A DNA stretch of 13,742 bases from Rhodospirillales bacterium (GTDB lineage Bacteria > Pseudomonadota > Alphaproteobacteria > Acetobacterales > Acetobacteraceae), in assembly GCA_028870815.1 (NCBI GenBank), contig JAGWOU010000015.1, forward strand, positions 1-13,742, in the 5' to 3' direction. The position numbers and the translations under genes were made by a program. Each line of letters begins with the position of its first letter. The stretch's first letter is position 1. Below the pieces are notes generated by a model. The model was not told the origin of the DNA, made no database searches, and saw nothing but the letters and a program-made list of their open reading frames with translations. Shown piece by piece: positions 1 through 7,011 of this stretch.

Positions 1-491
1 TGGCTGGTCCTGGCGTCCGCTTTTTGGGCGTACATAGTTTTTTGTTTCTGTCCGGCATGGGTGCCGCTGCCCTGCATGCCCGCCACCAATTGCCCCGGCC
101 AGTGCTGTGGCGGTTGCTGGGCGTTTGCGCTTTGCTGCTGGCCCTTACTCTGCCCTTCCAACACTGGGGTTTCGATTATCCGCCAACCCTTCTGGAACCG
201 CTGGTCGGGGTGCTGATCGCCGGTTTGCTGATGGCGCTGGCTGGGCTGGAGCGCGCTGGAGCCCTGCGCCCACCCGGCTGGTCCGTCTGGCTGGGGGCAA
301 TGTCTTATCCGCTTTATCTCGTCCATGGCTGCGTGCTGTTCCTGCTGTCCTACCATGTGGGGATGCTGCACATGCCCTGTCCGCGGCCCCTGGTTACATT
401 TTTCGGCACGCTCGGCTGCTCCCTGGTGTTGGCGCTGATCATCGCCACCATGGACCGCCCGTTCCAGCGCTTCGCCCGCCGGCTCATCTGA
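1..491 (+). CDS. Acyltransferase family 3 protein, C-terminal part (5' end outside window)
   Basis: The reading frame is open from the first bases (in-frame codons from position 3) to a TGA at 489-491, so about 162 C-terminal residues are seen. It is very hydrophobic, with at least four membrane segments. The stretch LGAMSYPLYLVH followed by a hydrophobic helix is typical of the OafA/YrhL-like acyltransferase-3 family. Such proteins move acetyl or other acyl groups onto envelope polysaccharides or lipids at the inner membrane. The protein ends shortly after the last helix with an Arg-rich tail, so no SGNH domain follows. The substrate cannot be told. The first in-frame start codon visible (TTG at 24) is internal; the true start lies upstream of the window. 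The next gene, nrdA, has its own promoter region, so the two are probably not functionally linked. Confidence 0.8.
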   Translation, partial: AGPGVRFLGVHSFLFLSGMGAAALHARHQLPRPVLWRLLGVCALLLALTLPFQHWGFDYPPTLLEPLVGVLIAGLLMALAGLERAGALRPPGWSVWLGAMSYPLYLVHGCVLFLLSYHVGMLHMPCPRPLVTFFGTLGCSLVLALIIATMDRPFQRFARRLI

Positions 492-497
492 CCCCTC

Positions 498-611
498 GAT
501 TCCGGTGGATTCGCCGCTTGACGACGAGCCAAATAAGAACAAAATTAGAACACGAAGTCCGCGCAAAATTGCCATCCGATCAAGCGAACGCGCCGGAATC
601 GGCGGAGACTC
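498..611. promoter_or_regulatory. Cluster of four GANTC (CcrM-type) sites upstream of nrdA
   Basis: GANTC occurs at 498-502, 508-512, 596-600 and 607-611, as two pairs spaced 10-11 bases apart. GANTC is the target of the cell-cycle methyltransferase CcrM in most Alphaproteobacteria. About one site would be expected by chance in a gap this long. I saw none in the other intergenic gaps of this window. A role in cell-cycle timing of nrdAB is inference only. The host's possession of CcrM is not shown here. Confidence 0.4.
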
Positions 612-677
612 GCTGGCAAGCACCCATTGCGGGAAAAATTGTCGCGAACCATCGTTAGTAGTGATTGCACGGCGCGC

Positions 678-693
678 TCACTATATGTTGTTA
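678..693. promoter_or_regulatory. NrdR-box-like palindrome (operator of nrdAB)
   Basis: The 16-mer tcactatatgttgtta matches 12 of 16 positions of the NrdR box consensus acaCwAtATaTwGtgt, including the conserved CtAtAT core and the TtGt half. NrdR is the ATP-cone repressor of bacterial ribonucleotide reductase operons. The box overlaps the extended -10 at 689-697, where a repressor would block RNA polymerase. NrdR normally binds two boxes about 31-32 bases apart. I could not find a convincing second box at that distance on either side. Confidence 0.55.
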
Positions 694-697
694 TGAT
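689..697 (+). promoter_or_regulatory. Extended -10 promoter of nrdAB
   Basis: TGTTATGAT reads as an extended -10 (TGn followed by TATGAT, one mismatch to TATAAT). It lies 35 bases before the nrdA start codon. No good -35 stands at 17 bases: TTGCAC at 665-670 is 21 bases away, too far. That fits an extended -10 promoter. Overlap with the NrdR-like box supports this as the regulated nrd promoter. Confidence 0.45.
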
Positions 698-732
698 GAC
701 CGCTTTACGAAAAACAGGGGTCCGGCAAGAAG

Positions 733-2607
733 ATGAACATGATGACAAAGCCTGAAGCTGTATTGCTGGACGCCGCTGTGCAGATGCCGGGCCGCTTCCA
801 GGTAACGGTGGACCGTTCCCGCGACGCGCTGCTCACGGATTTCGGCCGCGCCACGCTGGATGACAGATATCTCCTGCCCGGCGAGAGCTATCAGGACCTT
901 TTCGCCCGCGTCGCCTCTTATTATGGCGATGACCAGGCCCACGCCCAGCGCCTGTACGATTACATCTCCAAGATGTGGTTCATGCCCGCCACGCCGGTGC
1001 TTTCCAATGGCGGCACGAATCGCGGCCTGCCCATTTCCTGCTTCCTGAACGAGGCCACGGACTCCCTGGACGGCATTGTCGGGCTCTGGAACGAGAATGT
1101 GTGGCTGGCTTCCAAGGGCGGCGGCATCGGCTCCTATTGGGGCAATCTGCGCTCCATCGGCGAAAAAGTGGGCCAGAACGGCAAAACCTCCGGCATCATC
1201 CCCTTCATCCGCGTGATGGACAGCCTTACTTTGGCCATCTCCCAGGGCTCCCTGCGCCGTGGCTCAGCGGCGGTGTATCTGCCCATCTGGCATCCCGAGA
1301 TCGAGGAATTCATCGACATGCGCCGCCCCACCGGCGGCGACCCCAACCGCAAGGCGCTCAACCTGCATCATGGCGTGCTGGTCTCGGACGATTTCATGCG
1401 CGCCGTGGAAGCCGACGAAATGTGGGGCCTGCGCTCGCCCAAGGATAACAGCGTGGTGCGCTCCGTTGCCGCCCGCTCGCTCTGGATCCGCATTCTCACC
1501 ACGCGCATCGAGCAAGGCGAGCCGTACATCATCTATTCCGACCATGTGAACAATGCGCGGCCTGAGCAGCACAAGCTGGCCGGGCTGGAGGTGAAAACCT
1601 CCAATCTCTGCGCCGAAATCACCCTGCCCACCGGCATCGACCAATATGGCAAGCAGCGCACCGCCGTATGCTGCCTATCCTCGCTGAATCTCGAAACCTG
1701 GTTTGAATGGCACCAGGATGAACAATTCATCGAAGACGTGATGCGCTTCCTGGACAATGTACTGGAGGATTTTATCCAGAAGGCGCCAGATTCCATGGAA
1801 CGCGCAAAATATGCGGCCTTCCGCGAGCGTTCCATCGGGCTCGGCGTGATGGGTTTTCATTCCTTCCTACAGGACAATTCCATCCCGTGGGAAAGCGTAA
1901 TGGCGAAGGTGTGGAACACCCGCATGTTCAAACACATTCGCGCCGCCGCGGACAAAGCCTCCAAGACCCTCGCGGCCGAGCGCGGCGCCTGCCCGGATGC
2001 GAAGGATTACGGCATCGAAGAGCGTTTCAGCCATAAAATGGCGATCGCGCCTACCGCGTCCATCTCCATCATCGCGGGCAACGCCTCACCGGGTATCGAA
2101 CCCATCAGCGCCAACGTATTCCTGCAAAAAACCCTTTCTGGCAGCTTCTCCGTGCGCAACCGCGCGTTGAAAAAAGTGCTGGCGGCGCATGGGCAGGATA
2201 ACGAGGATATCTGGTCCTCCATCACCACCACCAAAGGCTCGGTCCAGCATCTGGACTTCCTGAGTCAGCATGAAAAAGACGTGTTCAAAACCGCGTTCGA
2301 ACTGGACCAGCGTTGGATCATCGAACATGCGGCGGACCGCGCGCCCTTCATCTGCCAGAGCCAGTCGATCAACCTTTTCCTGCCGGCCAATGTGCATAAG
2401 CGCGACCTGCATCAGATTCATTACCAAGCGTGGAAGAAGGGCGTGAAGTCGCTTTATTACTGCCGTTCGCTCTCCATCCAGCGCGCGGACAATGTGTCTG
2501 AGAAAAAGGCGACGATTTCTTTGGATATGCCGGTTGCGAATGATGCCGCGGCGCCAGTTCCCCTGACCGCCAGCGGAAATTACGAGGAGTGCCTGGCCTG
2601 CCAGTAA
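733..2607 (+). CDS. nrdA: Ribonucleoside-diphosphate reductase class I, alpha (catalytic) subunit, no ATP-cone
   Basis: This is the large subunit of aerobic ribonucleotide reductase (624 residues), which reduces ribonucleoside diphosphates to deoxyribonucleotides using the radical made by NrdB. Visible catalytic residues, by alignment to the E. coli enzyme: redox Cys103 (ISCFL), Asn291-Cys293-Glu295 (NLCAEI, with the thiyl-radical Cys), Cys313 (the partner of Cys103), the Tyr575-Tyr576 radical-path pair (LYYCRS) and a C-terminal Cys620/Cys623 shuttle pair (CLAC). The enzyme is about 140 residues shorter than E. coli NrdA. The large-subunit N-domain begins near residue 33, so the N-terminal ATP-cone that senses dATP is missing. 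ATG codons stand at 733, 739 and 742. AAGAAG at 727-732 would serve 739 best, so the start is uncertain by two or three codons. nrdB follows after 35 bases. Control by NrdR is suggested by the box at 678-693. Confidence 0.95.
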   Translation: MNMMTKPEAVLLDAAVQMPGRFQVTVDRSRDALLTDFGRATLDDRYLLPGESYQDLFARVASYYGDDQAHAQRLYDYISKMWFMPATPVLSNGGTNRGLPISCFLNEATDSLDGIVGLWNENVWLASKGGGIGSYWGNLRSIGEKVGQNGKTSGIIPFIRVMDSLTLAISQGSLRRGSAAVYLPIWHPEIEEFIDMRRPTGGDPNRKALNLHHGVLVSDDFMRAVEADEMWGLRSPKDNSVVRSVAARSLWIRILTTRIEQGEPYIIYSDHVNNARPEQHKLAGLEVKTSNLCAEITLPTGIDQYGKQRTAVCCLSSLNLETWFEWHQDEQFIEDVMRFLDNVLEDFIQKAPDSMERAKYAAFRERSIGLGVMGFHSFLQDNSIPWESVMAKVWNTRMFKHIRAAADKASKTLAAERGACPDAKDYGIEERFSHKMAIAPTASISIIAGNASPGIEPISANVFLQKTLSGSFSVRNRALKKVLAAHGQDNEDIWSSITTTKGSVQHLDFLSQHEKDVFKTAFELDQRWIIEHAADRAPFICQSQSINLFLPANVHKRDLHQIHYQAWKKGVKSLYYCRSLSIQRADNVSEKKATISLDMPVANDAAAPVPLTASGNYEECLACQ

Positions 2608-2642
2608 GGCGGCCAAGACACTATTTTTGAAGGATCGGGGCC

Positions 2643-3692
2643 ATGGCCCAGTCTCTAAAGGCGTTCATTATGAGTGGAAAGATTATCTCCGCCCCCGAAG
2701 CGGATAAGAAAATGGATTTGCTGACCGAAAACCCGGTCTACAAGCCATTCCGCTATCCTTGGGCCTATGAAGCGTGGTTGACGCAGCAGCGCGTGCACTG
2801 GCTACCGGAGGAAGTGCCGCTCGCTGATGACGTGAAGGACTGGCACAAGAACATCACAGATGCCGAGCGCAATCTGCTCAGCCAGATTTTCCGCTTTTTC
2901 ACGCAGGCGGATGTCGAAGTTAATAACTGCTACATGAAGCAGTATTCCCAGGTGTTCAAACCAACCGAGGTGCTGATGATGCTCTCGGCTTTCTCGAACA
3001 TCGAAACTGTGCATATCGCCGCTTACTCGCATCTGCTGGATACGGTAGGCATGCCGGAGGTTGAGTATCAGGCCTTCCTCAAATACAAAGAGATGAAGGA
3101 TAAATACGATTACATGCACAGCTTCTCGATGGAGAACAAGCATGAGATCGCCAAGACTCTCGCCGCTTTCGGTGCCTTCACCGAGGGGCTTCAGCTTTTT
3201 GCCTCCTTCGCGATTCTGCTGAACTTTCCACGCTTCAACAAGATGAAAGGCATGGGCCAGATCATCACCTGGTCCGTCCGCGACGAATCACTGCATTGCG
3301 AGAGCATCACCAAGCTGTTCCGCACCTTCATTTCCGAAAACCCGGAAATCTGGACGGAGGAATTGCGCCGGGAAATCTACCTCACCTGTGCCACCATTGT
3401 GGACCATGAAGACGCGTTTATTGATCTCGCCTTCGAGCTTGGTGCGGTCGAGGGCCTAACAGCCGAGGAGGTAAAAACCTATATCCGCTATATTGCGGAC
3501 AGGCGCCTGGGTGGGCTGGGGCTGAACGCGCTTTTCCATGTGGAAAAGAACCCATTGCCCTGGCTAGACGAGATGTTGAACGCTGTGGAGCACACGAATT
3601 TCTTTGAAAACCGCTCCACCGAGTACAGCAAAGCGGCAACCTCAGGCTCATGGGAGGATGCGTTCATCGAATTTGACCGGCAGGCGGAATAA
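2643..3692 (+). CDS. nrdB: Ribonucleoside-diphosphate reductase class I, beta (radical-generating) subunit
   Basis: Small subunit of class I ribonucleotide reductase (349 residues). It holds the dimetal centre and stores the tyrosyl radical. Expected metal ligands are visible as Asp90, Glu121, His124, Glu181, Glu215 and His218 (RDESLH). Their spacings equal those of E. coli NrdB (E115/H118 and E204/E238/H241). The radical tyrosine is present as Tyr128 in ETVHIAAYSH, which argues against subclass Ic, where it is Phe. The C-terminal FFENRSTEY places Tyr328 as the likely radical-path tyrosine (E. coli Tyr356), followed by an acidic tail that should bind NrdA. There is no N-terminal ATP-cone. GAAGGATCGGGG before the ATG at 2643 gives a good ribosome binding site. 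It sits 35 bases behind nrdA and should be co-transcribed. Confidence 0.95.
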   Translation: MAQSLKAFIMSGKIISAPEADKKMDLLTENPVYKPFRYPWAYEAWLTQQRVHWLPEEVPLADDVKDWHKNITDAERNLLSQIFRFFTQADVEVNNCYMKQYSQVFKPTEVLMMLSAFSNIETVHIAAYSHLLDTVGMPEVEYQAFLKYKEMKDKYDYMHSFSMENKHEIAKTLAAFGAFTEGLQLFASFAILLNFPRFNKMKGMGQIITWSVRDESLHCESITKLFRTFISENPEIWTEELRREIYLTCATIVDHEDAFIDLAFELGAVEGLTAEEVKTYIRYIADRRLGGLGLNALFHVEKNPLPWLDEMLNAVEHTNFFENRSTEYSKAATSGSWEDAFIEFDRQAE

Positions 3693-3746
3693 GCCTGAGC
3701 ATCTGATAAAAAGTACACAAAGAAACCACTTGAATGCGACAGTGCG

Positions 3747-3774
3747 ACGCCTAACTCTCTTGCGTTTTTATTTT
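3747..3774 (+). terminator. Weak hairpin plus T-rich tract after nrdB
   Basis: ACGC (3747-3750) can pair with GCGT (3762-3765) across an 11-base loop, followed directly by TTTTATTTT. The four-base stem is too short to be a strong Rho-independent terminator. The T-rich tract 55-80 bases after the nrdB stop is suggestive only. Confidence 0.22.
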
Positions 3775-3824
3775 GTTACAGTTCCCTCTGGCGCATAGGG
3801 CAGATTTCTCCTAATGACTAAAAG

Positions 3825-3928
3825 GGCAATCAACCTTGGCAGATTGTTAAAAACTTCGCGGATGGCAATCGGAACGACAATGGGGCGCAAGAATTGAGAC
3901 GTTCCGGCATGGCTAAACCATGTTTTTT
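3825..3928 (+). ncRNA. Candidate structured RNA with terminator in the nrdB downstream gap
   Basis: Three hairpins follow each other. GGCAATC (3825-3831) pairs with GATTGTT (3842-3848, two G-U pairs). CGGAACG (3870-3876) pairs with CGTTCCG (3900-3906), with an inner CAAT/ATTG stem at 3878-3881 and 3893-3896. CATGG/CCATG (3908-3922) is followed by six T. GGCAATC is repeated at 3864-3870, so GATTG could pair with either copy, giving two mutually exclusive folds. A weak -35-like TTGTTA stands at 3773-3778, with no clear -10. It could be an independent small RNA, the nrdB 3' end, or the attenuated leader of the gene at 3974. The pairings are direct readings; the function is unknown. Confidence 0.3.
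3908..3928 (+). terminator. Rho-independent terminator-like hairpin
   Basis: CATGG (3908-3912), loop CTAAA, CCATG (3918-3922), then TTTTTT (3923-3928). The stem has only five pairs but the U-tract is immediate. It would end transcription 45 bases before the ATG at 3974, so it may terminate nrdAB or attenuate the next gene. Confidence 0.45.
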
Positions 3929-3973
3929 CACCCCTGAGTTGTGCAACACTTTTGATACCGGACCAAAATAAAT

Positions 3974-4264
3974 ATGGCAGGTTTCACAGTTCCTGATGAC
4001 GACCTCGACACTCCAGGCTCCCGGGGTCAGTCCGGCACGCCACGCTATAGCCGCCGCTTGTCTGACAAGATCCTGCTTGCCTTTCATCACGCCTGCGACC
4101 AAGGCGACTATGAGATCGCGGAACAATTGCTGCGCATTCTGGAATCCATGCTCACCCGCCGCACCGTTCCGCCGGATGCGAACCGCCGCAAGAGCATAGA
4201 AAGTCTCGTCGCCGCGCATGAGCGGCTATGGCATCTGCGCCACCCCGAAGACAGCTTAAGCTAA
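3974..4264 (+). CDS. Conserved-looking small protein of unknown function (96 aa)
   Basis: I do not recognise a named family with certainty. After an acidic, Gly/Ser-rich N-terminus, residues about 25-90 look all-helical and amphipathic: SRRLSDKILLAFHHACDQG, then AEQLLRILESML, then SLVAAHERLWHLRHP. This pattern resembles small cytosolic hypothetical proteins of Rhodospirillales and related Alphaproteobacteria. There is no signal peptide, membrane segment, Cys pair or nucleotide-binding motif. Several His and Arg residues line the helices. The start ATG has only a weak GGA 11 bases upstream. The gene is separated from nrdB by 281 bases with a terminator-like hairpin, so it is probably its own unit. 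It converges with the DUF6134-like gene, whose stop is 20 bases away. Confidence 0.75.
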   Translation: MAGFTVPDDDLDTPGSRGQSGTPRYSRRLSDKILLAFHHACDQGDYEIAEQLLRILESMLTRRTVPPDANRRKSIESLVAAHERLWHLRHPEDSLS

Positions 4265-4284
4265 GCCCTTAGAGCCGGATCGGT

Positions 4285-4956
4285 TTAGCTCACATATTTT
4301 TGGTACACTTCGTGGCCAAGCACGTGGAACTCAAACCCGGACCATTGGTTGTTCTGGTCGTACCAAAGCGACATATGCAGTTTTCCGGTGAAATCGAAAC
4401 GCTGCGCCAGGATGCTGCCACCTTCGGCGGTTGGCAGCTTGTTCCAGCCCGGTGAACTGACAATGGCTGGATAATGCCGTCCCGTTTCCACATTTAAAAC
4501 CATCGCCTTCAAAAGAGAGCGGTTCCAATAGGTCATCGGCAGCATTTGCGGGCTGCCGATATATTGGTAATCCCCGGCCTTGGTGCTCTGTACCACGTAA
4601 CCGCCGGGAATTTGGGCGGCCTGCACGGTAAGATGCGTGCCGTTATGGTTCACTTTGCTGTCCAGACGCGTGAATACGCCATTCTGCCAGTACTCAGACG
4701 CGTTGCCCTGATAGTGAAACACCGGAATTCCGGCCACGGTCACAACCATGTCGGCATTGGTATCTACCCGCAAGCCATTGCCAGACTGCGTGAAGGTCAC
4801 ACAATGTTCACCAACCGGCGTGCCATTGCGCAGAATTCTGAAGCGCATCGCGCCGCTTGGGGGCACCGGCAGCGCCGCCGCCGGCCCAGACGCGGCCAAA
4901 GCCCCCACACCCGCCAAAAACCCTCGCCGTTCAAGCTGAAGCTGCGTCTTCCGCAT
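4285..4956 (-). CDS. Tat-exported DUF6134-family-like protein
   Basis: A 223-residue protein. The N-terminus carries a twin-arginine signal, ERRGFLAG (Arg10-Arg11), followed by an Ala/Gly-rich hydrophobic stretch and a likely cleavage after Ala26-Ala-Ala28. The mature part is rich in beta-type repeats (RFRILRNGTPVGEH, FRLD-like strands, WYDQNNQWSGFEF) and resembles DUF6134, periplasmic proteins of unknown function. The DUF assignment is from memory of the sequence style, not from a search. The frame is open to 5034, but that would overlap the divergent phosphatase gene. The ATG at 4956 has a good GAGGGG site seven bases upstream and places the Tat motif at residues 10-11, so it is preferred. 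Tat export suggests folding in the cytoplasm, although no cofactor-binding Cys/His cluster is obvious. Confidence 0.75.
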   Translation of the reverse strand: MRKTQLQLERRGFLAGVGALAASGPAAALPVPPSGAMRFRILRNGTPVGEHCVTFTQSGNGLRVDTNADMVVTVAGIPVFHYQGNASEYWQNGVFTRLDSKVNHNGTHLTVQAAQIPGGYVVQSTKAGDYQYIGSPQMLPMTYWNRSLLKAMVLNVETGRHYPAIVSSPGWNKLPTAEGGSILAQRFDFTGKLHMSLWYDQNNQWSGFEFHVLGHEVYQKYVS

Positions 4957-5028
4957 GCATCCCCTCGCATAACCTTCGCGCGTTAGATAGAGGCGACAGC
5001 AATCTCTTGCCATGGCACTATCGGGCTT

Positions 5029-5550
5029 ATGCACCAGTTATTCTTACTTCGTCATGCCAAGGCCGAAGCGGAAGCAAAGGGACAAGCCGACCACGACCGC
5101 GCGCTGACCGATAACGGCCGCCGCGCGGCAGGAAAAATCGGCCAGGCCATGCGCAAGGCGGGGCTGGCGCCAGAGGTGGTGCTGGTTTCCACCGCTGCCC
5201 GCACGCAGCAAACCCTGGAAGAGCTTGAGAACGCGCCGGTATGGGACGAATGGCCGAATATCGACAACTTGCCGCAACTTTACATGGCCACGCCGCCGCA
5301 AATTCTAAGCGCCCTGCGCGGCCTGCCGGAGACCGTGCGCAGCGCCATCGTCATCGGCCATAATCCAGGTTTGCACGAGTTGGCGTTAACGCTGACCGGA
5401 CCGGACCGGACCGATTCCGCGCTCGCGCGAATCGACGAAGGCTACCCCACCGCGGCACTTTGCGAGTTCCTGATCACCGGCACCTGGCGGCAGCTTGGCC
5501 CAGGCAGCGCCAGCCTCAAACGCTTTCTGTTGCCCAAGGATCTTTCCTGA
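5029..5550 (+). CDS. sixA: SixA-like phosphohistidine phosphatase (histidine phosphatase superfamily)
   Basis: A 173-residue single-domain protein. The N-terminal LLRHAKAE holds the RH signature (Arg8, nucleophile His9). Arg58 (STAARTQQT) and the second catalytic His111 (IGHNPGLHELA) complete the usual set. Length and the RHAKAE motif fit the SixA group, which removes phosphate from phosphohistidine of HPt domains or PTS proteins in the cytoplasm. The specific substrate is unknown, as no histidine kinase or PTS gene is nearby. The N-terminus begins directly at the first strand, so the ATG at 5029 is firm even though no Shine-Dalgarno is visible. Four tandem GACCG copies lie in the frame at 5394-5413. 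The gene is divergent from the Tat protein (72-base gap) and convergent with the transporter (12-base gap). Confidence 0.85.
   Translation: MHQLFLLRHAKAEAEAKGQADHDRALTDNGRRAAGKIGQAMRKAGLAPEVVLVSTAARTQQTLEELENAPVWDEWPNIDNLPQLYMATPPQILSALRGLPETVRSAIVIGHNPGLHELALTLTGPDRTDSALARIDEGYPTAALCEFLITGTWRQLGPGSASLKRFLLPKDLS
5394..5413 (+). repeat. Tandem pentanucleotide (GACCG)x4 inside the sixA-like gene
   Basis: Four perfect head-to-tail copies of GACCG encode part of the segment LTGPDRTDSA. The unit is not a multiple of three, so gain or loss of one copy would shift the reading frame after the catalytic histidines. Four copies are few, and chance is plausible in GC-rich DNA. Confidence 0.6.
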
Positions 5551-5562
5551 ACAAAACCCTGT

Positions 5563-7011
5563 TCACTGATGGTGGGTAAGCGCGTCGCCGGCACTTCGCG
5601 AGAGCCGCGCGGATAAAGGCGCGGACAGCACCGCGATCAAGCTCACCACCAAAAACGCCACCCGGTAGTCAACCAAGGCTGGGGAGGCCCGGCCGGACAC
5701 CCAAGTGGCGATCTCCAGGCTCGCCGCCCCCGCCACGATTCCCATGGTCAGAGAAAGCTGCTGGATAGTCGAATACAGCGTGGTGGCGGCGGACATGCGC
5801 GGCCGGGCGATATCGCCATAAGCAATCGTGTTGAAGGCGGTGAACTGCAAGGAGCGGAAGAACCCGGCAACGAACAACACCGCGCACATCAACAGTGCCG
5901 GCCAACCGGGCGCGAATGTGGCGGTCATGGCCATGGTCGCCGCAGCCAGCGCACCGTTCCAAATCAGTACCGCGCGAAACCCGAAACGGTCCAGAAGCGG
6001 CGATGCCGCCACCTTCATGGCAATGGCGCCGGCCGCGGTGGCGAAGGTGATCATGCCACTCTGAAACGGCGACTTACCAAACCCCAACTGCAGCATCAGC
6101 GGCAGCAAAAACGGCAACGCGCCCACGGCGATTCGGAACAGGCTGCCCGCCGTCACTGAAATTCTGAATGTTTCCACCTTGAACAAGGCGAAATCCAGAA
6201 TCGGGTTTTCCACCCGCCGCGCGTGCCGCCAATATGCCAGGCACGCCCCGGCGCCGCCGGCAAAGGCCAGCAGCGTCCAGAATACGGGAACCAGTCCGCG
6301 CCCCACCGTTTCCATTCCTGCCATCAGCATCGCCATGGCTAGGCCGGAAAACAACAGGCCCAGCGTGTCCAACTGGCCGCCGCGCCCTTCCTCCCGCACG
6401 TCGGGAATAAACAGAGAGACAGCGATGGCCCCGGCAATGCCGATGGGCACATTGATATCGAAAACCCAGCGCCAGGAGGCGATCGAGACGATAAAGCCGC
6501 CCAGCGGCGGCCCCAGCACCGGGCCCAGCAGCGCCGGCATGGTCAGCCAGGTCATGGCCGAAACCATTTGCGCCCGGCTCACCGAGCGCAGCAGCAACAA
6601 CCGCCCTACCGGCAGCATCATCGCCCCGCCCAGGCCCTGCAACACCCGCGCCGCCACCAGCACCAGCAGATTAGGCGCGATGCCGCAAAAGACAGAGCCG
6701 ATGGTGAAGATGATGATGGCGATTCGGAACACTTGCCGCGCCCCGAATCTGTCCGCCACCCAGCCGGATGCCGGAACAAATACCGAAAGCGCGATGAGAT
6801 AGGACGTGACCGAGACGCTCATATAAAGCGGGTCGATGTGAAAACTCCGTGCCATCGCGGGCAGCGCGGTGGTCACCACAGTCGAGTCGAGGTTTTGCAT
6901 GAACAGCGCCACCGCGACGATGATCGCGGTGGTGCGCATGCGCCCAGGCGGCGTGTCAGACTCCAGGGTCTGGGCGTCAGGCTGCCGGTCCGGCAGCTCC
7001 CGCCGCTTCAC
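5563..7011 (-). CDS. DHA2-family MFS transporter, MdtD-like drug/efflux permease
   Basis: A 482-residue inner-membrane protein with the usual number of hydrophobic segments for a 14-helix DHA2 carrier. Visible MFS motifs are NLDSTVVTTALPAMA at residues 40-54 (motif D1), GWVADRFGARQVF at 83-95 (motif A), RVLQGLGGAMMLPVGR near 122-137 (motif B) and a Pro/Gly-rich motif C (LLGPVLGPPLGG) at 161-172, the antiporter signature. The overall pattern, including SPFQSGM and the RFGFR loop, is close to E. coli MdtD (YegB). It should export small molecules with proton uptake; the substrate is unknown. The GTG start at 7011 overlaps the Trm112-like stop by four bases (GTGA), which suggests translational coupling. 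A later in-frame ATG (6939) directly before the first helix is an alternative. It is the last gene of the four-gene operon. Confidence 0.88.
   Translation of the reverse strand: MKRRELPDRQPDAQTLESDTPPGRMRTTAIIVAVALFMQNLDSTVVTTALPAMARSFHIDPLYMSVSVTSYLIALSVFVPASGWVADRFGARQVFRIAIIIFTIGSVFCGIAPNLLVLVAARVLQGLGGAMMLPVGRLLLLRSVSRAQMVSAMTWLTMPALLGPVLGPPLGGFIVSIASWRWVFDINVPIGIAGAIAVSLFIPDVREEGRGGQLDTLGLLFSGLAMAMLMAGMETVGRGLVPVFWTLLAFAGGAGACLAYWRHARRVENPILDFALFKVETFRISVTAGSLFRIAVGALPFLLPLMLQLGFGKSPFQSGMITFATAAGAIAMKVAASPLLDRFGFRAVLIWNGALAAATMAMTATFAPGWPALLMCAVLFVAGFFRSLQFTAFNTIAYGDIARPRMSAATTLYSTIQQLSLTMGIVAGAASLEIATWVSGRASPALVDYRVAFLVVSLIAVLSAPLSARLSRSAGDALTHHQ

Noticed and set aside
107..658. 183-codon + strand frame overlapping the acyltransferase and running into the nrd upstream region
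   Set aside because: The overlapped frame carries the family motifs; this one is Arg/Ala/Pro-rich and crosses the nrdA regulatory region.
646..663. Possible second NrdR box about 31 bases upstream of the first
   Set aside because: The best register matches about six of 16 positions and lacks the AT core.
4957..5034. Longer N-terminus for the Tat protein (start at 5034)
   Set aside because: It would overlap the divergent phosphatase start and put 26 residues before the Tat motif; the 4956 ATG has a better ribosome site.
6179..6802. 207-codon + strand frame opposite the transporter
   Set aside because: Pro/Ser/Arg-rich shadow of the hydrophobic MFS frame, with no start signal.
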